Below, in pieces: positions 33,113 through 43,412 of a stretch of DNA of 64,000 bases. The stretch covers positions 62,001 through 126,000 of the forward strand of contig CP119643.1 in NCBI GenBank assembly GCA_030078075.1, in the 5' to 3' direction. The position numbers and the translations under genes are program-made. Source of the stretch: Crithidia sp. LVH-60A (lineage: Eukaryota > Euglenozoa > Kinetoplastea > Trypanosomatida > Trypanosomatidae). Position 1 is the first letter of the stretch; each line of letters opens with the position of its first letter. The notes beneath the pieces were generated by a model. It saw only the letters and a list, made by a program, of their open reading frames with translations, did no database searches and was not told the origin of the DNA.

Positions 33113-34955
33113 GCGCACTTTGTGGTCCTCATGTCGTGCAACTCACCGAAGAGTAAACTCGAGACCTCTAAAACACACAAAACAAGCACACATCAGCCCC
33201 GCAAGACTTAATTTACAGCACCTATATTTCTTTTTTCTCTTCCAGCCAGCACATTTGCTTCCTTCTTCGCAGCCATGGCATCAATCTCCGGCACCGGGTG
33301 CTGTGTGATGGACTACCTGTACACCAACATCGACTTCAACAGCGCCTCGTTCAAGAAGTACCAGTCCAAGAAGCACGGTGACGGTGGTGTGAATCCGGGC
33401 CACCTGTCGTTTGTGGAGGCGTGGGAGAAGTTTGCCGGCAAGCCGCTCAGCGAGATCCGTAAGGAGCAGGGATGGGATCGCGAGCCGGACACGTACAACC
33501 TCGGCGGGCCGTGCATTGTTGCGTTGGTGAACGCCGCGCAGCTCACTTCGGCGATGAAGTCGCGCGTAAGGTACTTCGGTGGCCACGGTCGTGACAAGAC
33601 CGGGAAGCGGATTCGCGCCATTCTGGAGAAGACGCCGGTGGATATTTCCAACTACAAGGAAATCGACGGGGAGTCGCCGTTTTGCGTGTGCCTTTCCGAC
33701 CCCAACTACGCCAACGGGCACGGCGAGCGCTGCTTCGCCATCAACCTCGGCACCCTCGGACTGATGGACAGCAAGCTCCTGGGCGACGACTTCTTCAAGT
33801 CCGATATTCTGTACTTCGGCGCCACCGCCCTCACTCCCGTCGTGCACGACCACCTGACCTCGCTGCTGCGCCGCGGTCGCCAGGAGGGCCGCGTCAACGT
33901 CGTGGGGACCGTCTACGACCACCGCAACCAGGCGCGCAACCCGAACGGCCGCTGGCCGATGGGCGAGAACGATGACTCGTTCATGTACATGGACCTACTG
34001 ATGGTGGACTGGGACGAGGCGCTTCGCATTGCTGGCACGGACGACATTAACGTTGCTTGCCACTTTTTCACCCGGATGGGTGTGAACTCGTTCACCATCA
34101 CGCACGGCTCGGAGCGCTTCTGCGCGTGGTCGGGCGGCAAGCTGTTTAAGCCGCTCCCGCTCTCGTGGTTTCCTATCTGCGAAGCTGTGTCGAAGGACCT
34201 TGCGGCGAACCCCGAGCGCCGCGGCGATACGACGGGATGCGGCGACAACTTTGCTGGCGGCGTGCTTGGCTACTTGTCCGAGGCGCTGGGATCTGGCAAG
34301 CAGGTTGGTGAGCTCGATCTCGTAGAGGCTGTGGCGTGGGGAACGGCGTCCGGTGGCTTTGCGTGCTTTTCGGTTGGCGGGACATACATCGAGAGCAGGC
34401 CCGGTGAGAAGCGGGAGCACATCGATCACTACATCCGAAAGTACCGCGAGCAGATCAAGGCGGGGCACGGTGCGAAGTTGTAGCTGCACCTTCTATTACT
34501 GATCTTGTTGTGTTTTGAGTTTATTTTTTTTCTCGTCAAGACGTTTTTTTTTTTTGCCTTCCGGTGCAAGATCATTTCGCTGTGAAGACTTTTTCCATTT
34601 TTGGAGTGCTTAACACAAAACGAATCACAACGTTAACACTCTTCTTCGTTTCTCTTCTTTTTTGTTTTCCTTTTCTCTCTTCCTCTCTCCCTCTGTCTTT
34701 TTATTTTATTTTTCTCCATACTTTGCTAACAGTTCTATTTGCTTTCATTCTCATTTTTCTAAGCGCTGCGCGCCGGTGGGCGTCGTGCGCGACGACGGGG
34801 CAGGCGCGTGTGGGTGAGAATGTCACTGCCTCGCACCCACAACTCCGCTCTCTATCTCTTTGCCTCTCCCTCTTCCCTTCGCCTTACGTCACTGGTGGCG
34901 GCACTGCTGTGCAGTTTGAGGACGCGCTCAAGACTGATACGTGGAGATTTGGAAC
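33113..34955. repeat. Duplicated segment, copy 2 (pfkB kinase unit)
   Basis: Second copy of the segment at 29,731-31,570, in direct orientation, offset 3,383 bp. It covers the 5' UTR with its splice signal, the whole gene and about 470 bp of 3' flank. The flank shows a few substitutions and poly-T length changes. After GTGGAGA near 34,950 the two copies differ completely. Confidence 0.93.
33275..34483 (+). CDS. pfkB-family sugar/nucleoside kinase, copy 2
   Basis: The same 402-residue protein as at 29,892-31,100, with the PfkB signature DTTGCGDNFAGG at 318-329. I saw no nucleotide difference in the coding region, whereas the 3' flanks differ. This points to a very recent duplication or ongoing gene conversion, or to a tandem family collapsed or duplicated in assembly. 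Its splice signal (T/C run, AG at 33,244-33,245) is intact, so it should be expressed like copy 1. Higher dosage is the simplest consequence. Confidence 0.88.
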   Translation: MASISGTGCCVMDYLYTNIDFNSASFKKYQSKKHGDGGVNPGHLSFVEAWEKFAGKPLSEIRKEQGWDREPDTYNLGGPCIVALVNAAQLTSAMKSRVRYFGGHGRDKTGKRIRAILEKTPVDISNYKEIDGESPFCVCLSDPNYANGHGERCFAINLGTLGLMDSKLLGDDFFKSDILYFGATALTPVVHDHLTSLLRRGRQEGRVNVVGTVYDHRNQARNPNGRWPMGENDDSFMYMDLLMVDWDEALRIAGTDDINVACHFFTRMGVNSFTITHGSERFCAWSGGKLFKPLPLSWFPICEAVSKDLAANPERRGDTTGCGDNFAGGVLGYLSEALGSGKQVGELDLVEAVAWGTASGGFACFSVGGTYIESRPGEKREHIDHYIRKYREQIKAGHGAKL

Positions 34956-36092
34956 GAGAAGGATTGTTTGCGATTAGCGCGGTTAGTGGAGCGATATGCA
35001 CCCCTTTTGCTCCGTTGGACAAAGGGTGGGGCATCAGGGCATCAAAAGCGTCGTCGGCAATGCTGATGACAACGTTCGTGTTTTGAGAAGCGCGTCGGTG
35101 TATCGCCTTTTTTTTTACAATAAAATTGAAAACGTTTTTTTTTTGCCCTCACTTTAACGTTTTGTTTCTTCTTCCGTTTCGTAGGAATCTTTGCAAGTGA
35201 GTAGGTCACGTTTTGTGATCCACGACGACGCACAACGCTTCAAAAGTTCTCTTTTCTTGTCTCTGTATGGGCTCTGTAGTGGCGGCGTGACACAACGCGG
35301 AAGAAGCATTCGTGTGCGTCCGCTGATGAAGAGTGAACGCTTCGCTGCAAAGTTTAATCAAATTTGTTTTTTCGTTTTTAAACTCGGTCAACTTTTGTGC
35401 CCGTTCTTCGTTTTGGATAAAGTCCACTGAGAGTTTTTGTTTTGCCTTTGTCAGTTGCTATTTTTGCAGCTGGTTGTGTGCACATTCCTCGGATTTGGAA
35501 AGGATTCGAAAATGAGAGAAGATACGTTGTGTGATTGCGAGTCTTTGCTGTTTTCGCTTGCGAGAAAACGTATTTGAGTCTCAGAGGACCTTAAAGAGAA
35601 TGGAGGCGGTGAAGAGTGCAAGAAGCACTAGGGAATTCCTGTGGCTTTTACGATTGATCAAAGGATTGATAACCTATGGATTTGCAGCTTGATCTGCTGC
35701 AATTATTTGTGGCCGCGTTTGTTTCTGACAGCCGTGGCTCAAGCAATAGGCGATGCTTTAAACTCTTCTTCTCTCCGCGCATTCGTTTTGGTAGTCTGCA
35801 GCAGTGCCATTGGTGTCCCCTACTTGCTTTTTTTCTCTTCCACGCGGACCATCGTACGAAAGAAAAGAGTAGTGGTCTGCGCTTAGCAGGTGCTGCAGAA
35901 TTACACAAGGGCTTTTGGCAGTCTCCTTAGCTTAAAACAACCATTGCCTTTCATACTTTTGGCAACGCAACAGCGGAGGCACTTCAGAGCTTTAGAGTCT
36001 GCTTTAAAGTAGTTGTCGTATCGCGGTTCCCCACTCCGCTCTCGGCACTGCACACATAGAGGTACATTGCCACTGAAAACTAAAAGAAAAAT
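34956..36092. other. Intergenic, pfkB kinase to CND1
   Basis: Spacer of about 1.1 kb. It holds T-runs at 35,110-35,144 and a pyrimidine tract TGCTTTTTTTCTCTTCC at about 35,824-35,840 that may serve CND1. Open frames of 60-90 codons occur on both strands but lack GC3 bias and known domains. No RNA gene seen. Confidence 0.5.
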
Positions 36093-39000
36093 ATGTCCGC
36101 CCCTCCCGAGTTCTTTATACCGAATCATGTGGCCGATTTAGAGAACGTCGCCGTGGTGGGCCGCGATCGCTATCACATAGAAGCCGCGTGCGAGTTCGAC
36201 GTTCCCGCGAGGCAGCAGCTGGACGACTTGACTCGTCTCTTCGATGCCCTGCATCACGAGAAGTCACCCACCGCGGTGTTTACCAAGCAAGAGTTGTTCT
36301 TTCCGTTGTACTCGTACGTGAAGGCAGTTCGTGGCAAGTCCGGCGTGTCCGGCGAGGTGACGCGGGTGGCGCGGCACAAGATCTGTCACGAGATTGGGGA
36401 GCGCCTCAAGAAGCTCTTGCAGGTTGCAGTCGCATTTCTGAAGAAGCAGAAGGGTGGCGGGACAGTCAACGGCCCACTGGAGGTTTGCTTGCGGTCCACC
36501 CTCAAGATGTACACCTTCATTGTGTGCAACATCCTTCTCTCTGCCGCGCCGTCCGACGACGAGGAGCCTTCTGGTACCTTTTCCCAACGCACCCATCATC
36601 GCAAGCGAGCTCGCCGCGACACCGACACAAGCTTTGGCGACGACGGGAGTGGAGTCGACATGGATGGCCGCGAGCTTGTCTTGACCGCCCTGGTCGACTT
36701 TTGCTCCCCTGAGGTGACGCAGCTCTGGCCCGACGGCCATCTGGAGGACCTCACGCTGAACCTGGTGATCAAAACCTGCCTTCACATGGTGACGCTGAAG
36801 CAGAACATCGGCAGTGACGGGCAGTCCATCGCGGGAGCTCTGGCGCTGCTCTTTGCGCGGGCAAGCGGGTGCATGCTGACGAAGAACAGCTCTGCGAACC
36901 CGTCAGACCTCATCTCGCCGCTTGTGGAGCTAGCCCTCAAATCGGAGAGCGCCGCGCTCTTCCTCTCGCGGCTCGTGTCGGACATCGAGCAGAGCGAGGC
37001 AAGTAGCTCGCACGGCGATGCGCTGCTGCGGGCGGTGTTTGAGCACATGTCACGCGCAGCGCTCTACGAGGCGTCGAGCGACGTGGCGGCCGCGAAAAAC
37101 GTCGCCAGCTTTTTTAGCGAAGTTGCGAAGCGGAGCATCAGCGTGATGGTGCGGATGTCGGAATTGGTCATCCCAGTGCTGCAGAGCGAGAGTTACGACT
37201 TGCGGAAGGCTGTGGTCACGTGCATTGCGGAGATGATCATCCAGCGCTACACTGGCCACGCACGCAACGCGAGTGACGACGCGGTGCGCAGCTCGTACCT
37301 GAACGAACTTCTGTTTCGCGTAATGGACGTGAACGCCTTCGCACGCAACCACACGCTGCACACGTGGGAGAGGCTGGTGGAGTGCCGCGCTGTGCCGAAG
37401 CGTTACCACCTGGCGCTCATGGAGGCACTTGTTGGCAGGCTGGAGGACCGCAACTATCTCGTGCGCGACTCCGCCATGACAGCGATCTCGTCCGTGCTGA
37501 AGAAAAATTGGTTTGGCAACGTACTGAACAGCGCGCTGGTGAGGGCCAAGATTGAGGAGTCGCAAGGGGAGGCGGTGCCTCTCTTCGCGGATGCCGCTGC
37601 CATGAGCGCTGCGCTGGAGAAACTGGCCGCGCAGTTCCAGCCTCTCGCAGAGGCAGCGGGCGATCCCTTGTCGGAGGCGGAGGAGGGGGGCGACGAGGCA
37701 CCCGCCGCGGAGGTGAAGCAGGAGGCTGCCGTTGAGGGCGGTGGTGCCTCGTTGACCGAGGAGCAGGCGGTGGCGCTCACCCGCGTCGTCTTTTACAAGA
37801 ACACGCTCTGCTTTGTGGAGCTCATCAAGAAAGCGCTCCACTACGCGTGTGTGTTGCTGGACAGTCGAACGGAGCGCGACGTGATTGAGTCGATCAAGCT
37901 CATCGTTGCCTGCTCCGAGTATAGGGTGGAGGGCGGGGAGCGGGCCCTCCTGAAAGTCATCGTGATGGTGTTTGAGGGCGAGATGAAGATTCAGTTTGCT
38001 GTGCGCGACGCCTTCGCCGAGGTCGTCTTCAACGCTTTCAACCGCGTCGCCGTGTCCACTGGTACGCGCGCCGCCGCCAGCGCGCAGAAGCTGATCAGTC
38101 TTCTCCGCTTCGCGTCGGAGGGCGAGGTGAGCGCGGTGGACCGCATCTTTGGTCTGCTCAAGGCGAACCCCGCCTTTGCGCGCCACCTATCCCCGCAGTT
38201 TGTCGAGGCCATCTGGAGCATCGCGGAGGGCTCGATCGACGCCGACTCCACCGATGACGACCGCCGCGTTGCGATGCGCATCTACAGCCTCCTCAGCCGC
38301 TACGTTTGGAAGGACCTGCGCACCCGCAGCGACAGCATTGTTGAGTTCCTGTGCTCCGACGCGCACAAGGACAACATTCTTCTCTCCTACGTCTTCGCGG
38401 CCCTGCAGAACGAGGCGCTCGACCCCCAGTTCCGCCCCATACCCGCCGATGAGGACATCACGGCACACCCGGTGCTGCGCCACGTTCTAAACCACCTGTG
38501 CCGCCGGACCACCGGGATGGCGTCGTGGATGATCCTTGCGGAATCGGCCGTTAATGTGATCCACCACCTGTGCGAGGTGCCGGTGTCGGTTTACAACTAC
38601 GTCCTCGAGTACTACGACACACGCACCAACCTCGACGAGGAGGCAAACCGTAGAGCGCAGTTCTTCTTTCTGCTCGGCCACACCGCCCTCAAGCAGCTGG
38701 TGGCGGTGGAGCAGACGGAGAAGGCCGAGTTGAAGGCGCTGGAGGAGCCGGCCAAGACGGGACGCGGCTCGCAGCACGCCAAGGACGCGCCGACGGACTC
38801 GATGCACAAGGAGCTGGGGCTGGGCTCGCATGAGTTCCATAGGCACGAGATCCAGCAGCTCGCACTGAAGCGGAAGCAGGCCATTATCGCACCGGGGTCG
38901 ATCTGGTTTCGCTTCACAGACACCATCGCGTCAGCGTGCCGCAAGAAGGCGACCGTCTTCACCGACAAGCCCTACGAGCGCGTCTGCGCCGTTCTCGCGT

Positions 39001-39896
39001 TGTGCCAGTACATGATCGTGAGCGGCGTCTTCTGTGCGGAGCACCTCACCCTCCTCTTCACCATCGTTGCCGACAAGCGCGAGTCTTGGATTACAAAGGT
39101 GAACATCGTCATCGCGCTGGGCGATCTCGCCTGCGTGCACCCGAACCTCCTCGCGCCGTACCTGAGCGTCCCCACCACCGGCTTCTTCAAGCTGCTGGTG
39201 GACGACGACGTCCGCGTGCGGGCCGTGACGATTCAGGTGTGCTCGCACCTGGTGCTGGGTGAGATGCTGCGCATCCGCGACCACCTCTACACCATCGTGA
39301 AGCTCGTCGCTGACCCCGACGAGACGATCGCCAACAACGCCGTCACCTTTGTTCAGAACCTGGCGATGAAGGAGAAGGAGAAGACGGGCAACCTCATTCC
39401 GCCGCTGGTGGGGCAGCTTAGCAGCCGCATGCCGGCCGACAAGTTCCAGCTTGCCATGCGCACGTTGCTCGAGCGCGTCGAGGGGGACAAGCCGACCGAC
39501 TCGCTGATCGACCGCCTCTGCCAGCGCTTCGAGTCCTACTCGGAACGCAGCAAGAAAAGGCACGCGCTGGCGCTGAACATCGCATTCTGCCTGAGCGAAC
39601 TGAACTACACGACAGAGCGGGCGATCAAGCGGCTAACCTCGGAGGGGTGCTATCAGCAGTACAAGCACTGGCTGCGCAGCCCAGAGGTGTACGAGTACTT
39701 CAAGCTGATCGCTGCCAAGGCAAAGAGACAGGGCCGAGGCGGGCCGGAGCGCCGCGACCGCGCGTCCATCGAGGAGTGGGAGGCCCGCATGCAGGTGGAC
39801 TCGTGCACGGAGGTAGAGGACGACGAGGACGAGGGCGGGGTGGCGGGATACCGAGGCGGGGAGGAGCCGGAGGCTGCCGAGGAGGAGGACGACTAG
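36093..39896 (+). CDS. CND1: Condensin complex subunit 1 (CAP-D2)
   Basis: HEAT-repeat subunit of condensin, which binds SMC2/SMC4 through the kleisin and compacts mitotic chromosomes in the nucleus. Length is 1,267 residues, close to yeast Ycs4 and human CAP-D2. HEAT-type helices run through about 350-500, with the family-typical VMDVNAFARNHTLHTWERL and DRNYLVRDSAMTAISSVLKK. An acidic insert follows at about 540-570 (EAEEGGDEAPAAEVKQE). The Cnd1 core is at about 955-1,110: YERVCAVLALCQYMIVSGVF, KVNIVIALGDLACVHPNLL, LLVDDDVRVRAVTIQVCSHL, LVADPDETIANNAVTFVQNL. The tail after about 1,210 is acidic (EDDEDEGGVAG). The start is the first ATG in frame, close behind an A-rich leader. No defect seen. 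Confidence 0.92.
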   Translation: MSAPPEFFIPNHVADLENVAVVGRDRYHIEAACEFDVPARQQLDDLTRLFDALHHEKSPTAVFTKQELFFPLYSYVKAVRGKSGVSGEVTRVARHKICHEIGERLKKLLQVAVAFLKKQKGGGTVNGPLEVCLRSTLKMYTFIVCNILLSAAPSDDEEPSGTFSQRTHHRKRARRDTDTSFGDDGSGVDMDGRELVLTALVDFCSPEVTQLWPDGHLEDLTLNLVIKTCLHMVTLKQNIGSDGQSIAGALALLFARASGCMLTKNSSANPSDLISPLVELALKSESAALFLSRLVSDIEQSEASSSHGDALLRAVFEHMSRAALYEASSDVAAAKNVASFFSEVAKRSISVMVRMSELVIPVLQSESYDLRKAVVTCIAEMIIQRYTGHARNASDDAVRSSYLNELLFRVMDVNAFARNHTLHTWERLVECRAVPKRYHLALMEALVGRLEDRNYLVRDSAMTAISSVLKKNWFGNVLNSALVRAKIEESQGEAVPLFADAAAMSAALEKLAAQFQPLAEAAGDPLSEAEEGGDEAPAAEVKQEAAVEGGGASLTEEQAVALTRVVFYKNTLCFVELIKKALHYACVLLDSRTERDVIESIKLIVACSEYRVEGGERALLKVIVMVFEGEMKIQFAVRDAFAEVVFNAFNRVAVSTGTRAAASAQKLISLLRFASEGEVSAVDRIFGLLKANPAFARHLSPQFVEAIWSIAEGSIDADSTDDDRRVAMRIYSLLSRYVWKDLRTRSDSIVEFLCSDAHKDNILLSYVFAALQNEALDPQFRPIPADEDITAHPVLRHVLNHLCRRTTGMASWMILAESAVNVIHHLCEVPVSVYNYVLEYYDTRTNLDEEANRRAQFFFLLGHTALKQLVAVEQTEKAELKALEEPAKTGRGSQHAKDAPTDSMHKELGLGSHEFHRHEIQQLALKRKQAIIAPGSIWFRFTDTIASACRKKATVFTDKPYERVCAVLALCQYMIVSGVFCAEHLTLLFTIVADKRESWITKVNIVIALGDLACVHPNLLAPYLSVPTTGFFKLLVDDDVRVRAVTIQVCSHLVLGEMLRIRDHLYTIVKLVADPDETIANNAVTFVQNLAMKEKEKTGNLIPPLVGQLSSRMPADKFQLAMRTLLERVEGDKPTDSLIDRLCQRFESYSERSKKRHALALNIAFCLSELNYTTERAIKRLTSEGCYQQYKHWLRSPEVYEYFKLIAAKAKRQGRGGPERRDRASIEEWEARMQVDSCTEVEDDEDEGGVAGYRGGEEPEAAEEEDD

Positions 39897-40813
39897 ATGG
39901 CAGAGAGCACAGAGCACTTCTTTCTGTCGTTTCCTTGGTCAAGGCCGTCGCAGGACCTTCCGTTTTTGGACCCCTCGTGTGAACGGTTCGCGAGTGTGGT
40001 GGTCGTAGCGGAGGTGTGAATTTCGGTGCACGTTTTTTTTTCTGCGGGCTGAACGATAGAGTAGAAACTACATGCTTTTTTCTCCTGGGTTTTTTTTTTT
40101 CGAACACAGAGTTGCTCAAATATGCCTTATTCGGGAAATGCACGCTCTTCGTCCTTCTGGGCTGCCGTGCGCGCCGTGTTTTATCGAGCCTGCCCAAGCA
40201 TCAGTGTCTCATACTTCTTTTGGTGTCGGGAGCCCGTCGCCTTCTCTCGCGTGTGTGTGTGTGTGTGTGTGCTTGTGTGCGGTGAGTTCCTGCGGCCGGA
40301 AATGCACTCACCCTTGCAACGGCGATGCGGGCCTAGAGATTTTCGGTTTGTCTCGCTCTTCGCTGCATTCTTAAGCACTCTTCCGCTTTTCTTTTTGCCT
40401 TTTTGTCGTTTCCCTCTTTAAAACTGTGCATTGTTGTTGTTGTTGTTTCTTCCGCTTGTGTGAAACAACATCCCGCACCTCCGTCTTTTGTCAGCCCAAG
40501 CTACGGCGGTGCCTGTGTCATCAGTGAGTCCAGGGCGAGGCTCAACTTTCTCCTCTTTCAGGTCTCGTGCTCGTACTACTTTGGTAAGCCACGGGATCTG
40601 CATACCCGCAGCCATACACGCACACGCGCAGGCGTGCCTTCTACGTCACCGCGTCTTGTCTCCGCTCCGCCACACACACACGCACACACGCTCTAGTTTG
40701 TCAATTGTCCCTCGTGTGTTCGCGTTTCTGCCTCCCTGCCGACAAACACAGCAGGATAGAGGACCTCTTTTTTTTTTTTGTCCTCCCCGCTCTTCAGCCC
40801 TTTATATAAGAAA
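39897..40813. other. Intergenic, CND1 to AGC kinase
   Basis: Spacer of about 0.9 kb with T-runs (40,030, 40,090), a (GT)n microsatellite at about 40,250-40,271, (TTG)n near 40,430-40,445, and a (CA)n stretch at about 40,670-40,691. The kinase splice signal closes it. Short frames appear on both strands but none is convincing. Confidence 0.55.
40764..40797 (+). promoter_or_regulatory. Splice signal that sets the kinase start
   Basis: CCTC followed by 12 T, then GTCCTCCCCGCTCTTC and AG at 40,796-40,797. The next ATG is 40,814. The frame is open upstream of that ATG, but only through this tract, so translation should begin at 40,814. An earlier CAG at about 40,750 is an alternative acceptor. 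Confidence 0.55.
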
Positions 40814-41974
40814 ATGCCGGTGAAAATGGCTGCGGCCGACTTCGAGTTCGGCCCGCCCCTCGGCACCGGCGCGTTCAGCAAAGTGGTGATCGGGCTTTAC
40901 AAACCGACCGGCGTGAAGTACGCCGTGAAGTTCATCTCGAAGCGGTCCATCCTGGACGCCCCGTCCGACGAGGAGCGGACGCGCATGGCGGAGGTGGCGC
41001 GGCGGGAGACGCGGATGCTGCTCATGTGCGAGCACCCGAACATTGTCAAGTTTTTCGCCTCGATGCAGACGACAGAGGACCTCCTCTACGTCACGGAGCT
41101 GTGCGAGGGCGGCGAGCTGCTGCGCCACATCGAGCGGTGGGGCCGCATCCCCCTCGAAGCCGCCCGCTGCGCCATCGCAGAGCTCTTCTCCGCCGTCTTC
41201 TACCTGCACCACGGCGAGAAGAAGACCAACTCGGCCCCCAGCGGGCAGGGGTCAAAGCCTGTCGCCGTCATTCACCGCGACATCAAGCCGGAGAACATCA
41301 TGCTGACGGCCGACAAGCATCTGCGGCTCATCGACTTTGGCACGGCGGTGGTGTGCGAGTCGGCCAACGACAAGGCCACCGAGGACGACAACGGCGGCAA
41401 CGGCCGCGCGCAGACCTTCTGCGGCACCACATACTACATGTCGCCGGAGCTGCTGGAGAGCAGCTACACCTGCTGCGCCTCGGACTACTGGGGCTGCGGC
41501 TGTGTGCTCTACCTCATGCTGGTCGGCCGACGACCCTTCGATGCGTCGACGCAGTACCTGCTCATCAAAACGATCCTCGAGAAGGAGCCGGAGTTCCCGG
41601 ATGACATCGACCCCGACGCGAAAGACCTCATCAAGAAGCTGCTGTCAAAAGACCCTAAAACGCGCATCGGCATGCTGGACATCAAGCGGCACCCCTTTCT
41701 CTCCTCTGTCAACATGAACACCGTGTCGAGCACCAATGTCGCGGACTACTGGCTGCGCGAGACGCCGTGGGTGGACGAGTCGACGGCGGTGGGCTGCAGC
41801 AACTGCAAGAAGGCGTTTGGCTTTTTGCAGGGCAAGAAGGTGTGCTGCAACTGTGGAAAGATCATGTGTGCGTCGTGCTTGGCCGAGGTGCGGTTGATCC
41901 CGGAGTCGCGGTTCAGGACGCCGCAGCACATCTGCGCTGCCTGTGCCACCGCGCTTGACGACGGCGCCTCGTAG
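40814..41974 (+). CDS. AGC/PDK1-like kinase with FYVE-type finger
   Basis: Serine/threonine kinase of 386 residues. Gly loop GTGAFSKV (18-25), Lys39 in YAVKF, αC Glu in RRETRM, catalytic loop HRDIKPEN with Asp156, DFG at 174-176, activation segment TFCGTTYYMSPE (201-212). The order and spacing resemble PDK1 and AGC kinases. A short insert (EKKTNSAPSGQGSKP) precedes the catalytic loop. No PH domain is present. Instead residues about 319-377 form a FYVE-like zinc module: WVDE (the WxxD motif), CSNC, CCNCGKIMCASC, CAAC. The basic R(R/K)HHCR motif that holds PI3P is replaced by GKKVCCNCG, so lipid binding may be weakened or altered. It probably acts on endosomal or other membranes. All catalytic residues are intact. 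Confidence 0.9.
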   Translation: MPVKMAAADFEFGPPLGTGAFSKVVIGLYKPTGVKYAVKFISKRSILDAPSDEERTRMAEVARRETRMLLMCEHPNIVKFFASMQTTEDLLYVTELCEGGELLRHIERWGRIPLEAARCAIAELFSAVFYLHHGEKKTNSAPSGQGSKPVAVIHRDIKPENIMLTADKHLRLIDFGTAVVCESANDKATEDDNGGNGRAQTFCGTTYYMSPELLESSYTCCASDYWGCGCVLYLMLVGRRPFDASTQYLLIKTILEKEPEFPDDIDPDAKDLIKKLLSKDPKTRIGMLDIKRHPFLSSVNMNTVSSTNVADYWLRETPWVDESTAVGCSNCKKAFGFLQGKKVCCNCGKIMCASCLAEVRLIPESRFRTPQHICAACATALDDGAS

Positions 41975-42749
41975 TTGATGCACGCGCAGTGCCGTGGACA
42001 CACGCGCGCGCAAAAAAAAAGAAGAAGCAATGGCGTGCTTTGTGGCGTTGTGTGTTTGGATGCGACGCCTTCGTGTTGCCGGATTGGGTCGTTCCTTTCT
42101 TACTTGTATTCCCGTTTGCTTCTTGTCCCTTTTGGTTGTTGCTTGCCCGTGACTGTACTTTACGAATAGAAGAAGGAAAAAACAACAACACTGAACTGAG
42201 AGGCGCGCGTCACTCTGCGACGGTGTGACTGCAAGTAACACAGGTTTCTCACTTCCGCCCCTTCACCGCCTAGTGGCATAAATGAAATAAAAGGGTGCAT
42301 CTGCTTTATCAGTGGCTTGCACGGAGCACGCATACCCGAGAAGGACGGAAACCAATCCTGCGCGACCTATTATGCGTGCAAGCCGCAGAGACCACGTGTC
42401 CCACCCTCGCGCGTCTCCTTGGCCTAAAACGCGCGTCCCTGCCCTTCTGTACGAGAGGCGGAGAGTGGTTCAGTGTTTCGTGGCATTGGCTGAGGTGCGC
42501 AAAAGAAGATCGACTTTGTATTGCACTCTTGCTACACGTGCTTCATTTCACTCTCTCCACTCTGCCCACGTAAAGCACAACGCAACTCCACTCGCACACA
42601 AGCGCTTTGTCACAGCGTACAAAGCGCTGCAGAAGATAGTAGACTTTGGGACGGTAAGGCGCTTTTTCTTCGACACGCACAACCGACTATTCAGAGGCGG
42701 CATCAGTCACATAGATAGTGACGCAGGCCCAAGCTCATTGCTGTCCAGC
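41975..42749. other. Intergenic, kinase to hypothetical protein
   Basis: Spacer of about 0.77 kb. The frame of the next gene is open back to 42,312, but the extension has mixed codon use and no domain. C/T-rich stretches near 42,405-42,455 and 42,541-42,570 could be splice signals. No RNA gene seen. Confidence 0.45.
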
Positions 42750-43412
42750 ATGAATCCGGAGGAGAAGGAGAAGCAGGAGAAGACGCTCGCCAAGCTGCAG
42801 TGGCTTAACGAGCGAACCAAGCCGGACTTCAAAGGAAACCCGTCCCCCTTCGAGACAAAGAAAACCCTCGGCTCCGTCGAGCAGCAGAAGAAGACGAAGG
42901 CGCGGGCACTCGCGGGTGACACCGACTTCCTTCCCTTCTGGCACGGCACAACTCCGCTTGCTTTGGATGCGACGCGATGCGACTACATCAAGGTGGGGGA
43001 GACGCCGCAATGCGCACCGCAGCGACCGTCCTACGGAGCGCAAGCCATCGACCCCGTCACCGGGATGACGGAGGTGCAGCTGGCGCTGAGTTGGAGCGTC
43101 CCGCACGCCGCACCATCGGCGCCATTCCGCACGCGTTCTTCACACACGGACCGTCACCAGCTGCCTCCGAAGGTGGCGAGGGATGCGCCGTACCTGCGCA
43201 GTCTCGCGCCGACGGAGCGCGCAGCGGCCTTCCGACAGCAAATTTTAGAGCACCCGAAGTGCACGCTGGAAGGCACGCAAGCTCACCAGGAGCGGTGGCG
43301 CAACTCAACGCAGCTAGGTGATCCGGTGGCCAGGCCGACCCGTCCCGCCCATAACGCGGCACTGAACCGACGAAATTCGGTGCGCGCGGTGCACCTCCTC
43401 CGCAGCACGTAA
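42750..43412 (+). CDS. Hypothetical protein, 220 residues
   Basis: I do not recognise this family. From the chosen Met the protein begins with a charged helix (MNPEEKEKQEKTLAKLQWL), then a segment rich in aromatic, Gly and Pro residues (FLPFWHGTTPLALDATRCDY) and AIDPVTGMTEVQLALSW. A basic, Pro-rich C-terminal third follows. There is no signal peptide or membrane span. Short Pro/Gly turns of this kind occur in microtubule-lumen and flagellar proteins, but that is only an impression. GC-rich third positions begin at about this Met and support the shorter start over the open frame from 42,312. Confidence 0.6.
   Translation: MNPEEKEKQEKTLAKLQWLNERTKPDFKGNPSPFETKKTLGSVEQQKKTKARALAGDTDFLPFWHGTTPLALDATRCDYIKVGETPQCAPQRPSYGAQAIDPVTGMTEVQLALSWSVPHAAPSAPFRTRSSHTDRHQLPPKVARDAPYLRSLAPTERAAAFRQQILEHPKCTLEGTQAHQERWRNSTQLGDPVARPTRPAHNAALNRRNSVRAVHLLRST

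Noticed and set aside
42312-42749. N-terminal extension of the 220-residue hypothetical protein
   Set aside because: Codon use changes at about 42,750, the extension has no domain, and C/T-rich tracts inside it suggest leader sequence.
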